Source of the DNA: Deltaproteobacteria bacterium
Lineage (GTDB): Bacteria; Desulfobacterota; Desulfobacteria; Desulfobacterales; ETH-SRB1
Length of the DNA: 17,588 nucleotides
Assembly: GCA_030627405.1 (NCBI GenBank)
Contig: DAOUSD010000009.1
Span: forward strand, 1-17,588
Reading direction: 5' to 3'
Shown here: one piece after another, positions 6,963 through 15,267 of the stretch
Numbering within the stretch: position 1 is the stretch's first letter
Layout of the letters: the number at the start of each line of letters is the position of its first letter
Notes under the pieces: generated by a model
The model's input: the letters and a program-made list of their open reading frames with translations, nothing else
What the model was told of the DNA's origin: nothing
Databases searched by the model: none
Made by a program: the position numbers and the translations under genes

Positions 6963-9923
6963 TCAAAATCCTAAACCTTTCTTACGGGCAAGTACCCCGT
7001 CCACCCATCGTTTTTCATCGGTTCCGGATGGATAGAGAGCAGAAAGGGATTGAGCTAATCGCCAGTAAAGTGGGTTCATTCCGATACCATCATCAACAAG
7101 GAATCTTTTCAGGGCCTCGCCGCGACCTGCTCCAAAAAGGATCATACTCTGGTGAAGCTTATCGAGAACTGTTGAACCGGCTCTTCCTGATAAATCGCCT
7201 GCCCAGTCGCCGGATTCTTCTTCCACTTGTTTTGGTTCGACTTCAAAATCAAATGTCAACTGCTTGGTTTTCTTCTTTTTTCTACCTTTCGGAGATTCCT
7301 CCGCATCCTTCCCGAATAAATAGCGGGTTCGCGCGCCAGCAGAAAGCAGCATTGCAGTGTTTCCCTTAATTTCGACCAGGTGCGACAGGTTTTCCAAATG
7401 CGCTCCCAGGCCCTGCGCGATCTTGCGGGCCGCGTCGTACTCGAGGCTGTACCCTCGCAGACTTTTTGCCGGAGCATCATCGTCGGCCTTATTATTGCCA
7501 TTTGCAGCCGTTCGCAGAGTCCAGAGCCACATGGCCGTCAGCCGCGCATCTTCTTCAAAGCCTGAGGCATCCGCGCCTTCAAATATCATTTTCAATGCTT
7601 CACGGGAAACAGCCGCCCATACCTGTTCAAGATATCCTTTCAATTCAACCTTTTCACCGCTTGCTTTTTCAACTGAGGAATAGCGGGAATAGATTTCAAG
7701 AGCCGGGCCGAGACAGGCGAATATGGCATCCGCACCGACTACGCCTTCTTCCGCAAGGCGGGGCATCCATTCGTGAATGCGCTTGGGAAGTTCAGCAAGC
7801 ACATCGCGCCAGTCGCCAATATCGTCGGTGCGGAGCGAGCCGTCAGGATTTTCACGAGGGCGGCAGACGAGGTGGATGGAGGAGCCTAACATTGACCTTC
7901 CTATTGAAATGACTCGTCCTGGTCGTTCGGTATCAATAGGCCATGATGCTGTTACAATCCAACCTGCTGCAATTAAAGCTTCTAACATTGCTTCCCATCC
8001 ATCAGTAGATTTATGAGCAAAAACAACTGCTCCAATACCATCAGGTGCTAAAATGCGCCTACCTTCAGAAAGCGCTGTCATCATTCCTGTCTCATAATGT
8101 TCTCTATTTTTCCCCTCAGGGCTGTTGACGTCAGCAGGAGACTGTACAATGAGTTCGTTTTTTTTTGGTGTTTCAGTCTCAGCAAATAATTGAGGCTCTA
8201 TATCTATTAATAACCGTCTGAGCCAAACGTAAAAATAATCTGACAAGTCCGCATATTGTACAGCAAAGTAATATGGTGGGTCAGTAATAAATGCTTGTGC
8301 ACTATCATCAGGCAAACTATGATAGGCGGCATCAATTTGATGAGCAGAACCAGCAATAGGATATGTGTCTTTGTTATCAGCTATAAATTTCAAAATGGCT
8401 TTATTTCCGGCTGACCAATTGGCACCAACGTGGTTAAGAGGATTAGTTTCTGCAAAATCCCACACCATAGGTAATGCTTGCCTTCCAAAAACATGTACAA
8501 CACCTCTACCACCGGTTGAGTTAAGCGCACAAAGTGACGAATTAAAATCAGCAAGGCGACTCACCTGTAGTGCAAGGCATGTCCTAAGGGCTTTATAGTA
8601 TTCTTTTTCTATATTTGGAAAAATTTCATCACAGGCATCTTTTGTTAACGTTCCATAAATACTTAAAGATAATAGTTGTCTTTTTGTATAATATTTATCC
8701 CATGTCGTAAGGCCATATATAGAAGCACGATTAACAAAAGAATGGTAATGACATGTTGATTCGGTTGGATATAGTGATAATGTTCCGTTGTATTTTGCAT
8801 TAATTGATTCTAATTTTATTTCTGCATAAGAACATGCCTCAATATCTTCTTTTGTTGGAACTCTATAAAATTTTTGGTTACCATTTTTAGGAACTTCAAT
8901 TACACATATTAACGTTTTTGAATCTTCATTATTTTTAAATTGTTTCTTAACTCTTGATAAAGGTGTTGTATAACCACAAACAGGACAGGTCGCAGCGCCT
9001 TTACGAATTGTTCCATTACCAACATTTTTTGCTTTCACATCGTTGATTATTGCAAATTGGATTTTCTTTTGTTTCGAATTTATAACAATACGCAATGCAA
9101 CAGAATTCTTACTCTTTTTTGCAAGCCATAAAGACATAATCAAAGGCACCCTTACACCACATGCTGGTCCTTCGCATTTAATTGTTCTAGCCCATATATA
9201 AGCCAAAGGGATTACGTTTTTATTTGAAGATGGATAGAATTGATTTAATTCAGTCTTTGCTTTGTTTTCGATCCATCTATTTAATTTGTGAAGATCCTTT
9301 GATAACTGTTGACCATATTTGGGGATATATTCAAGCACCAATCTATTAATCAATACAGCAATAGGATTTAGATCTGATGCAAATGCATCAGCCCCCACCC
9401 GCAATGCCTCCAGTGGGATGGACCCACCCCCGGCAAAAGGGTCCACTACTAAAGGACGTGACCCGGGCTCTCCACCCAGAACTTCATGGGCAGACTGAGT
9501 CAGCGCTCGGCTTGTTTTCAAATACTCCAAGACTGTTGAATTATCCCAATTCGCAAAATCGGCAATAAAGTCCAAAAGTGCCTTGCGCAGTTCAACATTA
9601 TCATCAAGCTTGCTGTCATCCTTTGAAATTGCAATAAACCGCCTGCTGCTCTCCTCGCTCATCAGTTTTAAATGATCTTTAGCCCATTTGGTCATTAGCT
9701 CACGTGCTGTCTTGCGAAACTCATCCGGGCACAGCTCATCGGCAGGATCAGGCCAGAGCGAGGCACAGATCACAGCCCGGCAGGCCGCCAGAGGCCGCCG
9801 CGCCCACCAGATGTGAAGGGTACAGATGTGGCCATGTCGTATGCTCTTTTCACGCCGCGCATGTGCAGATATCCGCTTGATCGGCAGATCAACTTCAATA
9901 AGGCGTTTTGGATATTTCATCAT
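6963..9923 (-). CDS. DUF1156 adenine-specific DNA methyltransferase
   Basis: A 986-residue amino-methyltransferase. The N-terminus (IEVDLPIKRISAHARREKS, then HIWWARRPLAACRA) is the DUF1156 signature. SAM-binding motif I is DPFAGGGSIPLEAL at residues 161-174, and catalytic motif IV is DPPYY at 548-552, the pattern of N6-adenine or N4-cytosine methylases. Between them lie two cysteine pairs (CEGPAC at 250-255 and CPVC at 313-316) that probably form a Zn-ribbon, as in related methylases. The C-terminus has a Lys-rich linker and a small helical domain. Two ATGs in tandem overlap the upstream stop (ATGATG), indicating coupling. The middle of the gene (about 9380 to 7890) is much more AT-rich than either end, so the gene is a mosaic. 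Expected role: marking host DNA as self and recognising the target site. Confidence 0.92.
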   Translation of the reverse strand: MMKYPKRLIEVDLPIKRISAHARREKSIRHGHICTLHIWWARRPLAACRAVICASLWPDPADELCPDEFRKTARELMTKWAKDHLKLMSEESSRRFIAISKDDSKLDDNVELRKALLDFIADFANWDNSTVLEYLKTSRALTQSAHEVLGGEPGSRPLVVDPFAGGGSIPLEALRVGADAFASDLNPIAVLINRLVLEYIPKYGQQLSKDLHKLNRWIENKAKTELNQFYPSSNKNVIPLAYIWARTIKCEGPACGVRVPLIMSLWLAKKSKNSVALRIVINSKQKKIQFAIINDVKAKNVGNGTIRKGAATCPVCGYTTPLSRVKKQFKNNEDSKTLICVIEVPKNGNQKFYRVPTKEDIEACSYAEIKLESINAKYNGTLSLYPTESTCHYHSFVNRASIYGLTTWDKYYTKRQLLSLSIYGTLTKDACDEIFPNIEKEYYKALRTCLALQVSRLADFNSSLCALNSTGGRGVVHVFGRQALPMVWDFAETNPLNHVGANWSAGNKAILKFIADNKDTYPIAGSAHQIDAAYHSLPDDSAQAFITDPPYYFAVQYADLSDYFYVWLRRLLIDIEPQLFAETETPKKNELIVQSPADVNSPEGKNREHYETGMMTALSEGRRILAPDGIGAVVFAHKSTDGWEAMLEALIAAGWIVTASWPIDTERPGRVISIGRSMLGSSIHLVCRPRENPDGSLRTDDIGDWRDVLAELPKRIHEWMPRLAEEGVVGADAIFACLGPALEIYSRYSSVEKASGEKVELKGYLEQVWAAVSREALKMIFEGADASGFEEDARLTAMWLWTLRTAANGNNKADDDAPAKSLRGYSLEYDAARKIAQGLGAHLENLSHLVEIKGNTAMLLSAGARTRYLFGKDAEESPKGRKKKKTKQLTFDFEVEPKQVEEESGDWAGDLSGRAGSTVLDKLHQSMILFGAGRGEALKRFLVDDGIGMNPLYWRLAQSLSALYPSGTDEKRWVDGVLARKKGLGF
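7890..9380 (-). other. AT-rich central segment of the mosaic methyltransferase gene
   Basis: Hand counts over 60-base lines give 37/60 GC at 7801-7860, 28/60 at 7921-7980, 23/60 at 7981-8040, 18/60 at 8821-8880, 19/60 at 9001-9060, 20/60 at 9301-9360, 38/60 at 9421-9480 and 39/60 at 9721-9780. The reading frame is continuous throughout. The segment corresponds to about residues 182-678. It begins just after motif I and covers the cysteine pairs, the variable region and motif IV. The right-hand boundary near 9380 is sharp and the left-hand one near 7890 is more gradual. Confidence 0.7.
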
Positions 9924-10468
9924 GCCGCAATAATGTTCCTTGAATCTTCTGTGAATTGGTCAACTGTTTTGGTTGCCTCGAGTGCTTCGTCAATAGACAC
10001 ATGTGGTTTCAGATCGTGAATACGCTGGGCGCGTTGCACATCGCCACTCGATTTATTTTCAAAAGTTACATATAGTGCAGTGGCTAACCTTTCAAGTTCA
10101 TTTACTTTTTTGCCCCCCAGCTTTTCTGCAACCAAAGCTGTATGATGACTGTACTTTTTAAGCGTTTTTGGAAAGCGCTTCATTAAAGATTTACTAGCTT
10201 CTCCTGGAAGAATAGACGGTCCATAGGGATAAGGTTGAGGTTGTAATTTGAGGAGGTTATCAGCGCGCATCGCCGTAATCTCGTCTGCCAAATCAAATGA
10301 AAATGGTCCGTGCTTATATAGGATGAAGTCGAATCCCAAAGGTACTTGCATCATTTCCTGAAGGAAATAGGTAGCCTTTTGAATGTGAGTTTCCCCACAC
10401 CAGCTCAAATTATCCCTAAGTTCTTCTATTAAACCTAATAAAACCACCGCCTTCTTATTCCTTTCCAT
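9920..10468 (-). CDS. YwgA-like small protein paired with HD phosphohydrolase
   Basis: The start is set at ATG 10468 (182 residues) because GGAGGG lies 6 bases upstream and the protein then opens with the hydrophobic helix KKAVVLLGLIEEL. An upstream in-frame ATG at 10519 would add 17 residues that lie inside the HD gene and look non-coding. Visible features are an N-terminal helix, then THIQKATYFLQEM (residues ~27-39) and a KHGPFSFDLADEI segment. This pattern (a K-x-x-Y-[FI]-L helix followed by a [YK]-x-[YH]GP[FY]S turn) is shared by YwgA-like proteins and, more loosely, the Panacea/DUF4065 antitoxin-like domain. In Bacillus, ywgA lies next to the HD-domain gene ywfO, so the pairing seen here has a precedent. 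The gene overlaps the HD gene (TAATG) and the methyltransferase gene (ATGA). It may bind or regulate the HD enzyme; no catalytic motif is visible. Confidence 0.7.
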   Translation of the reverse strand: MERNKKAVVLLGLIEELRDNLSWCGETHIQKATYFLQEMMQVPLGFDFILYKHGPFSFDLADEITAMRADNLLKLQPQPYPYGPSILPGEASKSLMKRFPKTLKKYSHHTALVAEKLGGKKVNELERLATALYVTFENKSSGDVQRAQRIHDLKPHVSIDEALEATKTVDQFTEDSRNIIAA

Positions 10469-11769
10469 TATTCTCCCTCCTTTGGTTCTATGATGGCTTC
10501 TCGATTTTGTTCCAGCCATTTCTCTGCTTCTCCACGTATTTCCGGTGAAACAAAGACATAATCTGTGGCTATTACAGGAAGTCGTGTTAGCACTTCTGAT
10601 ATTGCCAACGAGGATATTATCCTCTCGTCTGTCGTATAGACAGGAAAATCCGGGCTACCGCCCTTTTGTCTGTACCGATCCGCCCGAACGTTTTCAGCGC
10701 TAAACTGATCGCATGCAGCATTAAAGATGGCTATCGCTGCCTCGGGATTTTTTAAAATGTCCTCGGGATTCCTTTGATAAATGCGTCGAAAATGCTTACG
10801 GCTCATAATAGATTGAGCTGATTTGTAACCTGCTGTACCTGCGTTTCCGGCTGTCTCCAATATTGAAGCAGTAACCTCATTATCTGTTGTCCGCAAGTGA
10901 TCTTCAACTGTTGTTGGGAAAACTTCATTTGGGAGCCACGACTTAAGAAAATCTTTCAGATGAATATCATAGATACGCCTTACAGGATGAAAATATAGCT
11001 GGGTGTACATGAAGTATCGAGCCATCAACAATGCTTCAGCAGAATGTAGCCCTCCTTCTTCAACACCAAGAACTGGTTCCACAGAATCAGTTTCCTCCCT
11101 CGGTAAAATACGGAGCGTATCAATCAGGCGGTAATGATCAAATCTTCCGTAAGCCACGCCGGCATGGTGCGAATCCCTAAGCAGATAATCCATCCGGTCT
11201 ACACCAAAGGCATCCCCAACGATTATTTCAGACAAGATTGCTTGCCAGTCGTCAAATGCAGCGTCTTTGTATTTTTTAGGACCAACGGCGATTTTTGCAA
11301 CATCTTCCGCTTGTATTTTAATTTCTTTCCAAATAGGTTTGAGTTCATCGCTCATAACGATCTCAATTGTTAGGCGCTCATGGTCCCAGGCCTCAGGGAA
11401 TAGGTCTTCGGCGCCATGTGAAAACGGCAAATGACCAAGATCGTGACATAAAGCTGCCATGCGTAAAACCCTTCGCCAGTATCTATATTCATATTCTTTG
11501 TGCTTGGGCACAATTTTTCTGACGGATTCGTGGGCGATATTATCTGGTTCCGTTACAATATCATAAACTTTTCCAGCAAGTTCCATCACGCCAAGAGAAT
11601 GCTCAAACCTGCGGTGAGTTGCGCCCGGATAAATAAGATACGTTAGTCCAAGCTGGTGAATATAGCGAAGACGCTGGAATGGACGAGAGTCAAGTACTTT
11701 CCGTTCGTCGGAATCAAGCCGGATGAAAACGTGAATAGGATCGCGAATTTCGTGGAAATGTTTGGCCAT
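10468..11769 (-). CDS. HD-domain phosphohydrolase (dNTPase/YwfO/SAMHD1-like)
   Basis: A 433-residue metal-dependent HD phosphohydrolase. The N-terminus matches the dGTPase/SAMHD1/YwfO type: DPIHVFIRL, FQRLRYIHQLG, then the metal-binding residues H57 (RRFEHSLG), H109-D110 (CHDLGHLPFSH) and the distal Asp in GDAFGVDRMDYLLRDSHH (191 or 194). WDHE at residues 128-131 is also conserved in this group. Family members hydrolyse (d)NTPs or related phosphate substrates, and several limit phage by depleting nucleotides. The gene starts inside the helicase stop (TGATG, 1-base overlap) with AGAGGA about 7 bases upstream, and ends on the start of the YwgA-like gene. Its place between helicase and methyltransferase suggests that it is part of the defence system. 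The exact substrate is not readable from sequence. Confidence 0.88.
   Translation of the reverse strand: MAKHFHEIRDPIHVFIRLDSDERKVLDSRPFQRLRYIHQLGLTYLIYPGATHRRFEHSLGVMELAGKVYDIVTEPDNIAHESVRKIVPKHKEYEYRYWRRVLRMAALCHDLGHLPFSHGAEDLFPEAWDHERLTIEIVMSDELKPIWKEIKIQAEDVAKIAVGPKKYKDAAFDDWQAILSEIIVGDAFGVDRMDYLLRDSHHAGVAYGRFDHYRLIDTLRILPREETDSVEPVLGVEEGGLHSAEALLMARYFMYTQLYFHPVRRIYDIHLKDFLKSWLPNEVFPTTVEDHLRTTDNEVTASILETAGNAGTAGYKSAQSIMSRKHFRRIYQRNPEDILKNPEAAIAIFNAACDQFSAENVRADRYRQKGGSPDFPVYTTDERIISSLAISEVLTRLPVIATDYVFVSPEIRGEAEKWLEQNREAIIEPKEGE
10475..10480 (-). promoter_or_regulatory. Strong ribosome-binding site of the YwgA-like gene
   Basis: GGAGGG lies 6 bases before ATG 10468, inside the 3' end of the HD gene. 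It decides between this ATG and the upstream in-frame one at 10519. It also implies that the small protein can be made at a higher rate than simple coupling would give. Confidence 0.75.
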
Positions 11770-14700
11770 CAGTTTTCCTCTGCCTCCAATATGCTTTTTG
11801 CGCCAACATGGTAATGTTCAATTTTTATAAGCGGCTGCCACCCTAATTTCACGGGGTCTCGAATCAGGTGGATTTCCGGTGTCGAGGCACAGTTGAATAC
11901 TACATAAAGCCAGAAATCCTTTTTCAGTCGTTCAGCGGTCTTAAATTCGTTTGTGGTTAATGCTATCTCTCCGATATGTGAACGGCCTTTGACTTCGATA
12001 AATCTTACCTCAATAGCAGTCTGTGGATCTTCCGGGTGGGGCTTGCGCGAGATCAGATCGAACCCCCGGTTTTCATCTTCAACACTTTCCACTTTCCAGC
12101 CCCGTGCTTCTTCATATTCAGTTACTGATTTAATCGCAATTTTTTCAATTTCCGGGTCGCTCACCATCGTTTTGCCGTCAGGTGTTTCACGTTCTGGGTG
12201 CGGCAGTACCCAGGCGCTGCCTATATGCTGAATGTTGCTGACGGTGCATTGTTGTTCTTTCAGCAGATCGGCCTTGCGCTGCTCAAACCGGTTGTTCATT
12301 TCATCCAGCCTGTCTTCAAGCATTTTTATGCGGCCATCCAGACCCTGCTCACGGGAACCTGATTCTTTCTGTGTCTGCAACTCGGCAAATTGAATCTGAA
12401 TCCTGTCAATAATTGTGTTCAGGCTGATATCTATATGATTGGAGATGGTCTTCACATCTTTTTCCCGCTGCTTCTGCTCATTCTCCAGCATTGGAACAAG
12501 CGCCTCTTTATAAAGCGTAGTCTCAATCTGTTCACGACCGGGCATACCTGAATCTTCAGGGACGGTAGTCCCTTTTGGGGCAATGGAAAGATCAAGGAAG
12601 ATGGTTGGCTGGCGTATGGTGATGGAACCATCCATCGTTGTCTGTGTTACAAAGAGACGCTTATGCAGAATGTTCCCTCGACCGTCCCGAATTTCTGCAG
12701 AAAAAACCATAAGCCTGGCAGGATCTTTCCTATTCAGGTCATAAAAGACCGTTCCCCGTTGTAAATCCTCCTGCACCTTGTCCTGAACCAAGGACCTGAT
12801 GCTCTCAAAAAGCGGGTGACCTGGCGTAACCCATTCTAAAGTTGGATCTTTTGCGAGCAGTTTTTTGTCAAAAATAATCTGTTTATATTCACGGCCCAGC
12901 CTGCCAAAGCGCTGCTCTAACTGTATGCCATATGAAAGCAGCATTCGGGGTACCCGGCCCACTTGATAAACATGTTTTTGATTCTTGAGTTCCCTTGGCG
13001 AAATTCCGGATAGTGAGGCTGCGTCTATGAAAAATCCTTCGACTACTTCTGGAACAAGCCTCCGTTCTTTGGCCTCTTCTGATTTGCCAACAATAACCGA
13101 CAAGTTTAACTCGCGTTTAGCAAGCCCTTCAAGGGCGGATTCAGTAATCCGTTTTAGTCGCTTGGTATCTACCTGTTCAACGATCCTGTCCTTGATTACG
13201 TCTTCCGTAAGATTGCGTGCATACATTTCGCGCAACATACGTTCCAGTTGATTGGCCGGAAAGATATCACCCAGCACGTTGAAGACCTTTCCTGTCCTAT
13301 TGGGGTCGAGATCTTCTTCAATCTTGCTTATACGGTCAAAAAGCTTTTCTAATACACGGCCCTCGCGGGTGTTGGTGGAAACAAAGTTTGTGATCAGGCA
13401 ATCCTTCTCTTGCCCGTACCTGTGAATACGACCCATGCGCTGTTCAAGCCGGTTCGGATTCCAGGGAATATCGTAATTGATCATGTACCAGCAGAATTGA
13501 AGGTTAATGCCTTCTCCTGCGGCCTCAGTAGCAACCAGCACCTGGCAGTTTTCTTTAAATTCACGTTCGGCAAAAATTCGCGTTCCCGGAGTATCCCTGT
13601 CCCCAATCTTCATACTGCCATGAATCTGAGTCACGTTGAGGCCCCATTCACGCAGTTTACCCAAAGGTCGTCCATCACGGCCATCGCCTGCAAGATAATC
13701 CAGGGTGTCTTTATGTTCAGTAAACAGCAGGAGTTTCATCTTTGCGTCTTCAAAAATGCCGTTTTCAGTAATAACCTCCTTTAGTTTGACCAGCTTTGTT
13801 TCAACTTCCCGGGACTCCAGAGGCATTGCAATTTCAACAAGTTTTCCCAGTTCGAGTATTTCTTCCCTCAGTGCATCCGGGTCGATGGAAGCCACTATAT
13901 TTTCAAGGTTTGCAAGGATTTCCTCCTTCATCTCATCCGGCAGATCGTCAAAATCATCCGGTACTTTTTTCATGATCTGCTCTTCACGATAAGCCTCGGG
14001 ATTTTCGAGAATCTTTTCTCGTTTGGCCTTCATGCGCTCAAGCGTGCGTCTTACCGCATATATGCTGGAGGCAAACCGGCGCTGCAGCATGGCCATGGTA
14101 AACCCCAAAGCTCGACCTCGCGCTGTATCATCCTGTGAAGCTTTTATTGATTGATCTTCAACATATTGAGTCAATCTGTCATAAAAATCGAGTTCATCGT
14201 TATCAATCTGAAAACTCGCTGTATGCACATTGCGTCGTGTAAAAAGACTCTTTACTGCTCCAGTAACCGGATCAGGAAACGTTACAAGCGCTTCTTTGAC
14301 ACGGCGCAGATAAAAGGGGGCATCCCTCACCTCCATCGCTTTTTCCAGACTCTTCACGTCTCCGTAAACATCTTTGTCCAGGAGTTTCAGAAACAGACTG
14401 AAATTTTTTGGATCTCCTTTATGCGGGGTAGCCGTCATCAAAAGATAGTGATCTGTCATATCAGATAACGATTCGCCAAGTTGATACGCCAGTGTCTTTT
14501 TTTCTTCGCTGTAAGCGCTCATTTTATGCGCTTCATCAACAATAATCAGATCCCAATTACTTCGCATCAGGCTTTCCCTGGCATCTTCGATTCTGGAAAT
14601 CCATGACACCGAAGTAATAACCTGATTGATATCCTGCCAAGGATTAGCGCCATAAGTAGCTCTGAGCACATCACTTCGGATAAGCTGGAAATTTTCTCTG

Positions 14701-15215
14701 AATTTGTCTTTAAGTTCCCGCTGCCACTGAAATGAGAGGTTTGCAGGGGTTACGATCAGGATACGCTGAACCAGTCCGCGCACTTTCAATTCCTTGATAA
14801 GCAGACCGGCCATGATGGTTTTACCGGCGCCTGGATCATCGGCAAGGAGGAATCGTATGCGGGGGAGTTTCAGGAAATAGTCATAAACAGCTTCCAATTG
14901 GTGAGGCAGTGGATCAACTCTTGCTATAGAAAGGCTAAAATAGGGATCATATTCATAAGCCAGACCAAGGCGTATCGCCTCAACCCCCATGCGGAATTTT
15001 GCTGGATCACCGTCGAATGGTTCTTTTTCAGAAGATACTTCCAGTTCTGCAATTTGGTCTTCATTTAGAACCGGCTGATGAACCTTTCCCGTTTCTAACC
15101 CTTCACCGATCAGCTTGATAGAATCACCCAGCAGAACAGTGGTGATGACTTTTACACGTTCCGGGAAAATTGGGCCTTGAACGATTACGTTTGGTTTAAT
15201 ATCAGAGAGTTGCAT
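11769..15215 (-). CDS. SNF2-type DEAH helicase with C-terminal DUF3883 (PD-(D/E)XK-like) domain
   Basis: A 1148-residue superfamily 2 helicase of the SNF2/RapA-like type. Motif I is DPGAGKT (127-133), motif II is DEAH (227-230), motif III is TATP (261-264), motif V is VATEAAGEGINLQ (561-573) and motif VI is EQRMGRIHRYGQ (591-602). A long coiled-coil-like stretch lies at about 940-1005. The last ~115 residues look like DUF3883: FDLIS (D1053) and IEVKG (E1074, K1076) give the D...ExK core of the PD-(D/E)XK nuclease fold, followed by TTNEFKTAERL and a hydrophobic strand. It is the first gene of the five-gene block, starting 52 bases after the ketosynthase stop with an AGGTG-type ribosome-binding site. 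Likely role: ATP-driven translocation on invading DNA, possibly with cleavage. Related helicases occur in DISARM and in helicase-methylase-ATPase systems. Confidence 0.92.
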   Translation of the reverse strand: MQLSDIKPNVIVQGPIFPERVKVITTVLLGDSIKLIGEGLETGKVHQPVLNEDQIAELEVSSEKEPFDGDPAKFRMGVEAIRLGLAYEYDPYFSLSIARVDPLPHQLEAVYDYFLKLPRIRFLLADDPGAGKTIMAGLLIKELKVRGLVQRILIVTPANLSFQWQRELKDKFRENFQLIRSDVLRATYGANPWQDINQVITSVSWISRIEDARESLMRSNWDLIIVDEAHKMSAYSEEKKTLAYQLGESLSDMTDHYLLMTATPHKGDPKNFSLFLKLLDKDVYGDVKSLEKAMEVRDAPFYLRRVKEALVTFPDPVTGAVKSLFTRRNVHTASFQIDNDELDFYDRLTQYVEDQSIKASQDDTARGRALGFTMAMLQRRFASSIYAVRRTLERMKAKREKILENPEAYREEQIMKKVPDDFDDLPDEMKEEILANLENIVASIDPDALREEILELGKLVEIAMPLESREVETKLVKLKEVITENGIFEDAKMKLLLFTEHKDTLDYLAGDGRDGRPLGKLREWGLNVTQIHGSMKIGDRDTPGTRIFAEREFKENCQVLVATEAAGEGINLQFCWYMINYDIPWNPNRLEQRMGRIHRYGQEKDCLITNFVSTNTREGRVLEKLFDRISKIEEDLDPNRTGKVFNVLGDIFPANQLERMLREMYARNLTEDVIKDRIVEQVDTKRLKRITESALEGLAKRELNLSVIVGKSEEAKERRLVPEVVEGFFIDAASLSGISPRELKNQKHVYQVGRVPRMLLSYGIQLEQRFGRLGREYKQIIFDKKLLAKDPTLEWVTPGHPLFESIRSLVQDKVQEDLQRGTVFYDLNRKDPARLMVFSAEIRDGRGNILHKRLFVTQTTMDGSITIRQPTIFLDLSIAPKGTTVPEDSGMPGREQIETTLYKEALVPMLENEQKQREKDVKTISNHIDISLNTIIDRIQIQFAELQTQKESGSREQGLDGRIKMLEDRLDEMNNRFEQRKADLLKEQQCTVSNIQHIGSAWVLPHPERETPDGKTMVSDPEIEKIAIKSVTEYEEARGWKVESVEDENRGFDLISRKPHPEDPQTAIEVRFIEVKGRSHIGEIALTTNEFKTAERLKKDFWLYVVFNCASTPEIHLIRDPVKLGWQPLIKIEHYHVGAKSILEAEEN

Positions 15216-15267
15216 GTAGCACCTGTTTCTAATTCTTAAATCAGCATGTTGGGATAATGTTCAAAGA

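Noticed and set aside
9920..10519. Longer 199-residue version of the YwgA-like protein
   Set aside because: The additional N-terminal residues lie inside the HD gene, and GGAGGG is correctly spaced for the ATG at 10468.
3977..15215. Labelling the island as BREX or classical DISARM
   Set aside because: There is no PglZ or Lon-like gene for BREX, and no DrmA/DrmB (DUF1998) or phospholipase-D DrmC for DISARM; shared helicase and methylase types alone are not enough.
15216..15267. A promoter for the defence operon in the short gap before the helicase
   Set aside because: TTGAAC is present, but no acceptable -10 lies at 16-18 bases; the promoter may lie within the ketosynthase gene or the operon may be read through.
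3740..15267. Attachment sites, integrase or transposase marking the island
   Set aside because: No recombinase gene, tRNA end or matching repeats at the two junctions could be found by eye.
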